A program made the position numbers and the translations under genes. A stretch of DNA of 64,000 nucleotides. Source: DASSUW01 sp963835525 (GTDB lineage: Bacteria; Actinomycetota; Thermoleophilia; Solirubrobacterales; Solirubrobacteraceae). Below the pieces are notes generated by a model that saw only the letters and a list, made by a program, of their open reading frames with translations, ran no database searches and had not been told where the DNA came from. The stretch lies in the NCBI GenBank assembly GCA_963835525.1, contig CAWIFM010000004.1, positions 620,001 through 684,000 on the forward strand, in the 5' to 3' direction. Shown here piece by piece: positions 61,128-64,000 of this stretch. The number at the start of each line of letters is the position of its first letter. Within the stretch, counting starts at the first letter, position 1.

Positions 61128-62672
61128 GTGAAATTCCACAAGTCGCTAATCGACGCCCTGCCGTGGGAGGATGCGCTGAGGCGCTCACTTCCGAGCACGG
61201 GCGAGTTCTTCCCATCACGCAGCGAGGCCCTGGCGGCGAGAACGGCGAAGACCGCGTTCCTGAAGCATCTCCAGGCGCGGCTCGAGGTTGGGCGCACACC
61301 GAGCAGGTCGGAGATCGTGCCCGTCCCGCGGGCTTCGGGCGTGACGCGGCCCGCTCTCGACATTGGCCTAGCGGATCGGGTGATCCTCGCGGCGCTTGCC
61401 TCAAAGCTCGTCGAGCTCCTTGAGCCGCACAAGGACGTCACTGGACTCGACCTGCGCGTCGGCTCGCTCCCGGTGGAAGCTAGGCGGACGTTTGAGCGAC
61501 GTCCAATGGAGGAGCTGCATGAAGACGACATGGCGGTCGTGACGACGGACGTGGCAGCCTTCTATGAGTACGTCGACCACGAGACGTTGACCCAAGAGGT
61601 TGTCGAGCTCACCGCCGAAGTGGACCTCAGCGGTGCCATGCGTGAGGCGCTGGGTGAACTGCAGGGCCGCGACTTCGGCCTGCCCCAAGGGCCGAGGGGC
61701 TCGGATGTCTTCGCGGACCTCTACTTGGGCCAGGTCGAACGCGCCCTCTCGCGAGCCGGCTGGTCGGCGTATCGGCTCCGCGACGAGTTCGTGATCCCAG
61801 TCCGGGACCGAGACGCCGGCCGCCGGGCCCTGCTTGATCTCGAGCAGGAGCTTCGGCTGATCGGTCTGTCCGCCAATCCCGGGAAGACTGACATCCTGGA
61901 CCGCGAGCCGTATATCTCGGGGGTCACCCAGCTTGAGGGGCGACTCCGGGATGCGATCGTCGAGCAGGTGTCGGACACCGACCCGTATGCCTTCGACCCA
62001 GAAGCGCTTGAGGAAGCGCTGAAGGGCATTGATTGGGAGGACCTTGCCAAGGACCACCTTGAGGAGCTGTTCGAGGGCGTGCTCGACGAGGGCACGGACG
62101 AGCCAGCCAGCGTCGCCAATCAAGTCCTGGCCGAGACGTTGCCCGCCCTAGGGGCCGTGGACTCCGATGCGCCGCTCGACCGGCTGGCCGAACTCGTGGA
62201 TCGGTATCCGCACATGACGCGCGAGACTGCCTTCTACCTCCGGCTTCTCGGCAGCGGCGAGCACGCCGATCGAGCGGTGCGCGAGGTCGAGGAACTTCTG
62301 CTGAGCGGAGTGTTCCTCTTTCCGTGGACGACGGGCTGGCTCTTCGACGTCCTCGCCCGCACGAGCCAGCCGATGTCCGCTTCGCTTATCGATCATCTCG
62401 AGGGCGAACTCATCACGGGCGAGCTCCCGTGGTTTGCGCTGGGGCGAGCCGTCATCGCGCTGGCGCGCGCGGGGGCGATGCCCGACCAACAGCTCACAGA
62501 GAAACTTTTCGCGGGAGGCACAGTCTCAGCCCGCGCCGACATCACTGCTGCGGTCCGCGCGAGCGCACCCGACTGGCGCGCGGAGTTTGAGTCGTCTATT
62601 GGACCGGATGAGCCGCTGCTACGGGCAATCCTCCGGCCACGCAAGCCACGGAAGCCACGGAAGTCGCGCTAG
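61128..62672 (+). CDS. Reverse transcriptase of the UG/Abi (defence) type
   Basis: A 514-residue protein from GTG 61128. The RT palm is clear: VVTTDVAAFYEYVDHETL (motif A, Asp about 141), FGLPQGPRGSDVFADLYL (motif B, about 183-200), YRLRDEFVIPV (motif C, about 215-225) and LIGLSANPGKTDIL (motif D/E). Motif C has Asp-Glu where YxDD is expected. There is no group II intron maturase, no retron msr-msd and no Cas1. From about 275 on it is all helical, as in Abi-type RTs that make DNA without a template or with a bound RNA. The next gene, a HEPN protein, begins at the very next base. It ends in a basic tail of KPR repeats. Confidence 0.82.
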   Translation: MKFHKSLIDALPWEDALRRSLPSTGEFFPSRSEALAARTAKTAFLKHLQARLEVGRTPSRSEIVPVPRASGVTRPALDIGLADRVILAALASKLVELLEPHKDVTGLDLRVGSLPVEARRTFERRPMEELHEDDMAVVTTDVAAFYEYVDHETLTQEVVELTAEVDLSGAMREALGELQGRDFGLPQGPRGSDVFADLYLGQVERALSRAGWSAYRLRDEFVIPVRDRDAGRRALLDLEQELRLIGLSANPGKTDILDREPYISGVTQLEGRLRDAIVEQVSDTDPYAFDPEALEEALKGIDWEDLAKDHLEELFEGVLDEGTDEPASVANQVLAETLPALGAVDSDAPLDRLAELVDRYPHMTRETAFYLRLLGSGEHADRAVREVEELLLSGVFLFPWTTGWLFDVLARTSQPMSASLIDHLEGELITGELPWFALGRAVIALARAGAMPDQQLTEKLFAGGTVSARADITAAVRASAPDWRAEFESSIGPDEPLLRAILRPRKPRKPRKSR

Positions 62673-63281
62673 ATGCGGAGCGCGAGCGTTGAAGGAGACG
62701 AGGCGCTTCGGAGTCTGAACCGCCTCCGTGCGTTCTACACCGAGACAACCCGCTCGATGGTGGTACGGACAGCGGGGCGCCGGTCACGAATGGGACGGGG
62801 AGTGCCAGGCGCCGAGTTGCGGACACTGCGCGAGTCGATCATCGTCCGCTGCGTAACGGTCCTCGAGGCCTTCGCGGCCAATCGCGCGCATCTGCTCATT
62901 CGCGACCGCCTTGGGGGGATCGAAATCGACCCGCGCCTACCGCTCGCGGCACGCGCAATGGTCGAATGGCTGCGCGAGTCTCAGGCGGAAGCCGCGACGC
63001 AGTGGGGCGGTGCCACGACGCTTTGGCGTGAGGCATACAAGGTCGACATCAATAAGTCGGGTGCGCCGAACTTCAAAGAGGTACGTGCGACGAGGCACGC
63101 CATCGTCCACACTGGCGGCGCCTACACGCGCAGCTATCGCCGCCAGGCGAAGAGTCGGCTGGTCCGCGCGCGTATCGACCCGGTACGAGCAACCGGCCTC
63201 ATCCCGATCGACGAGCAGGATGTTGTCGACGCGTTCGCGGCCGCCGAGGGCTTCATCCGCTGGCTCGACGGCAAGCCGTGA
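62673..63281 (+). CDS. HEPN-domain protein paired with the RT
   Basis: A 202-residue, mainly helical protein starting at ATG 62673, the base after the RT stop. RATRHAIVHTGGAY near residues 138-151 has the HEPN catalytic pattern R-x4-H (Arg about 141, His about 146, with a polar residue after Arg), and an upstream ESIIVRCVTVLEAFAANRAH helix is typical of the first HEPN helix. HEPN proteins are often RNases in toxin and abortive-infection systems. AbiA, an anti-phage RT, carries a HEPN domain at its C-terminus, so this may be a split version. The assignment is by motif only. Confidence 0.7.
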   Translation: MRSASVEGDEALRSLNRLRAFYTETTRSMVVRTAGRRSRMGRGVPGAELRTLRESIIVRCVTVLEAFAANRAHLLIRDRLGGIEIDPRLPLAARAMVEWLRESQAEAATQWGGATTLWREAYKVDINKSGAPNFKEVRATRHAIVHTGGAYTRSYRRQAKSRLVRARIDPVRATGLIPIDEQDVVDAFAAAEGFIRWLDGKP

Positions 63282-63342
63282 AGCCACACGTCCGCGTCTG
63301 TGTGCCGGGGACGGCTCGCCGTTGCGGGTCGTTCCGAATTAG

Positions 63343-63987
63343 CTACCACCGGGCGTCGCGCGGCCCACGCGCAAGGACATAGCTCCGAGCACTCCGAATC
63401 GCGTCCGCGAGCTGAGTCAGGCGCTTTCCGGGCATGACCTGTACGCGGACTCCCGACCTATTGGCTTCGAGCCGGTACGCCCGATACCCGGTAACGGTTC
63501 CCCTGCGGTCAGCGCAATAGAGGGCCTCGAACGCCGCAAGAATCGGGTGCGCCAGGTTGTCGACATCACGGTGTGCCCCAGCGGACCCATGGGCTGCGAT
63601 GTCAAGTGACAGTGGCTCGTCGAATGCAGGGGGAACGACGGCCCATTGCGCGCGATGCGCGGTCATACGCTCGTGGACGCCCTCCTTCCAACTCGGCTCC
63701 TCCGGTCCAGGGAGCCAAAATTCGCCCGGCAGGCTCACCCGCCAGCCCTGGACGAGCTGCGGATGCGGTGCTAGTTCACCGAGGAAGGCGAACGGGTTAG
63801 GTCCAGGGCGATCCCACGGACTCGGCCGTCGCCCGAGGATCTGTTTCGACAGGACGCCCGCGATGAGCGTTTCGCGAACGCGACGCGCGGTGCGACGCTG
63901 TTCGTCGTTGTAGAGCGCGTAAAGGCCGCGATTCTCCGCATCATCCTCGCGCTCGCTAAGAAGTTCGTCTAGGTGGTCCTCCCCCAT
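63343..63987 (-). CDS. RusA-like resolvase-fold protein (tentative)
   Basis: A 214-residue protein. The C-terminal half contains AHRDVDNLAHPILAAFEALY, similar to the acidic DxDN-helix motif of RusA Holliday junction resolvases, followed by a basic strand region (YRAYRLEANRSGVRVQVMPG). The N-terminal 100 residues (EDHLDELLSEREDDAENRGL, FAFLGELAPHPQLVQGW) are unrecognised. It converges on the HEPN gene across 61 bp. It could be a structure-specific nuclease of the mobile element or a third defence component. Confidence 0.5.
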   Translation of the reverse strand: MGEDHLDELLSEREDDAENRGLYALYNDEQRRTARRVRETLIAGVLSKQILGRRPSPWDRPGPNPFAFLGELAPHPQLVQGWRVSLPGEFWLPGPEEPSWKEGVHERMTAHRAQWAVVPPAFDEPLSLDIAAHGSAGAHRDVDNLAHPILAAFEALYCADRRGTVTGYRAYRLEANRSGVRVQVMPGKRLTQLADAIRSARSYVLARGPRDARW

Positions 63988-64000
63988 AGAGTCGTCCTCG

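Noticed and set aside
62630..62670. Seventeen bases shared by the RT 3' end and tRNA-Val repeat copy C
   Set aside because: It is a 9-bp tandem repeat coding for Lys-Pro-Arg; similarity is most likely chance in low-complexity sequence.
61128..62672. RT considered as group II intron or retron RT
   Set aside because: No maturase/endonuclease domain, no intron RNA structure, no msr-msd-like repeat next to it, and a HEPN gene abuts it.

Overview
The window is GC-rich with very high GC at third codon positions, and its coding content is that of an aerobic soil-type actinobacterium: F420-type nitroreductase fold, MmyB-like regulator next to short-chain dehydrogenases, type VII-like WXG proteins, FtsH, thrombospondin-3 and MopE-type calcium-binding repeats. 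I infer Thermoleophilia/Solirubrobacterales, but nothing here (no rRNA, no ribosomal protein) proves it.

Layout. 1-3 kb: a divergent partial gene, a subtilisin-like protease, and, tail to tail with it, a small gene resembling the protease's own propeptide; then a damaged DUF1801 gene and two truncated gene ends joined head-on. 3-13 kb: oxidoreductases (SDRs, deazaflavin-type nitroreductase), an MmyB-like regulator divergent from two SDRs with a good inverted-repeat operator, a sarcosine-oxidase-like flavoprotein overlapping a homocysteine S-methyltransferase, VOC proteins and secreted proteins. An intergenic stretch at 12.46-12.60 kb folds into five consecutive hairpins. 13.9-20.5 kb: two segments (arylsulfatase plus flippase; HD-GYP protein plus secreted protein) bounded by 28-nt fragments of the 3' end of a tRNA-Val gene, each with the tRNA's terminator hairpin; the intact tRNA-Val is at 20.44-20.52 kb. 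20.5-25.7 kb: aldo/keto reductase, decarboxylating dehydrogenase and DASS carboxylate transporter in a tight operon, a PH-like protein, DUF2461 and tRNA-Cys. 25.9-29.9 kb: a coupled set of WXG100-like protein, 870-residue WXG-headed protein and LamG lipoprotein; the last two share a homologous module. 30-37 kb: AdoMet decarboxylase-like protein, TSP3-repeat membrane protein, MFS exporter, epimerase, FtsH and a calcium-binding surface protein. 37-44 kb: MatC-type carrier, FAD/Fe-S dehydrogenase, serine-glyoxylate-type aminotransferase, class III CoA-transferase and enoyl-CoA hydratase, probably one catabolic pathway. 44-49.6 kb: methyltransferase, two-component system with a DUF4153 membrane protein, and a secreted beta-propeller protein.

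49.6-64 kb is an accessory island immediately downstream of tRNA-Gly: HigB/HigA toxin-antitoxin (toxin frame-broken at a C6 run), a Trypco2 protein with a 1448-residue trypsin-NTPase-repeat protein, an EEP nuclease/phosphatase, an excisionase-like HTH protein, a MobF relaxase-helicase, and a reverse transcriptase abutting a HEPN protein, followed by a RusA-like protein. The RT-HEPN pair and the trypsin-NTPase pair are the best candidates for undescribed or poorly described conflict (anti-phage) systems.

Caution: at least eight genes, including ftsH, carry single-base indels that leave both flanking frames intact and otherwise stop-free, sometimes as compensating pairs. This looks more like base-level assembly error than decay; I mark such genes as pseudogenes where the frame is broken but describe the restored product.
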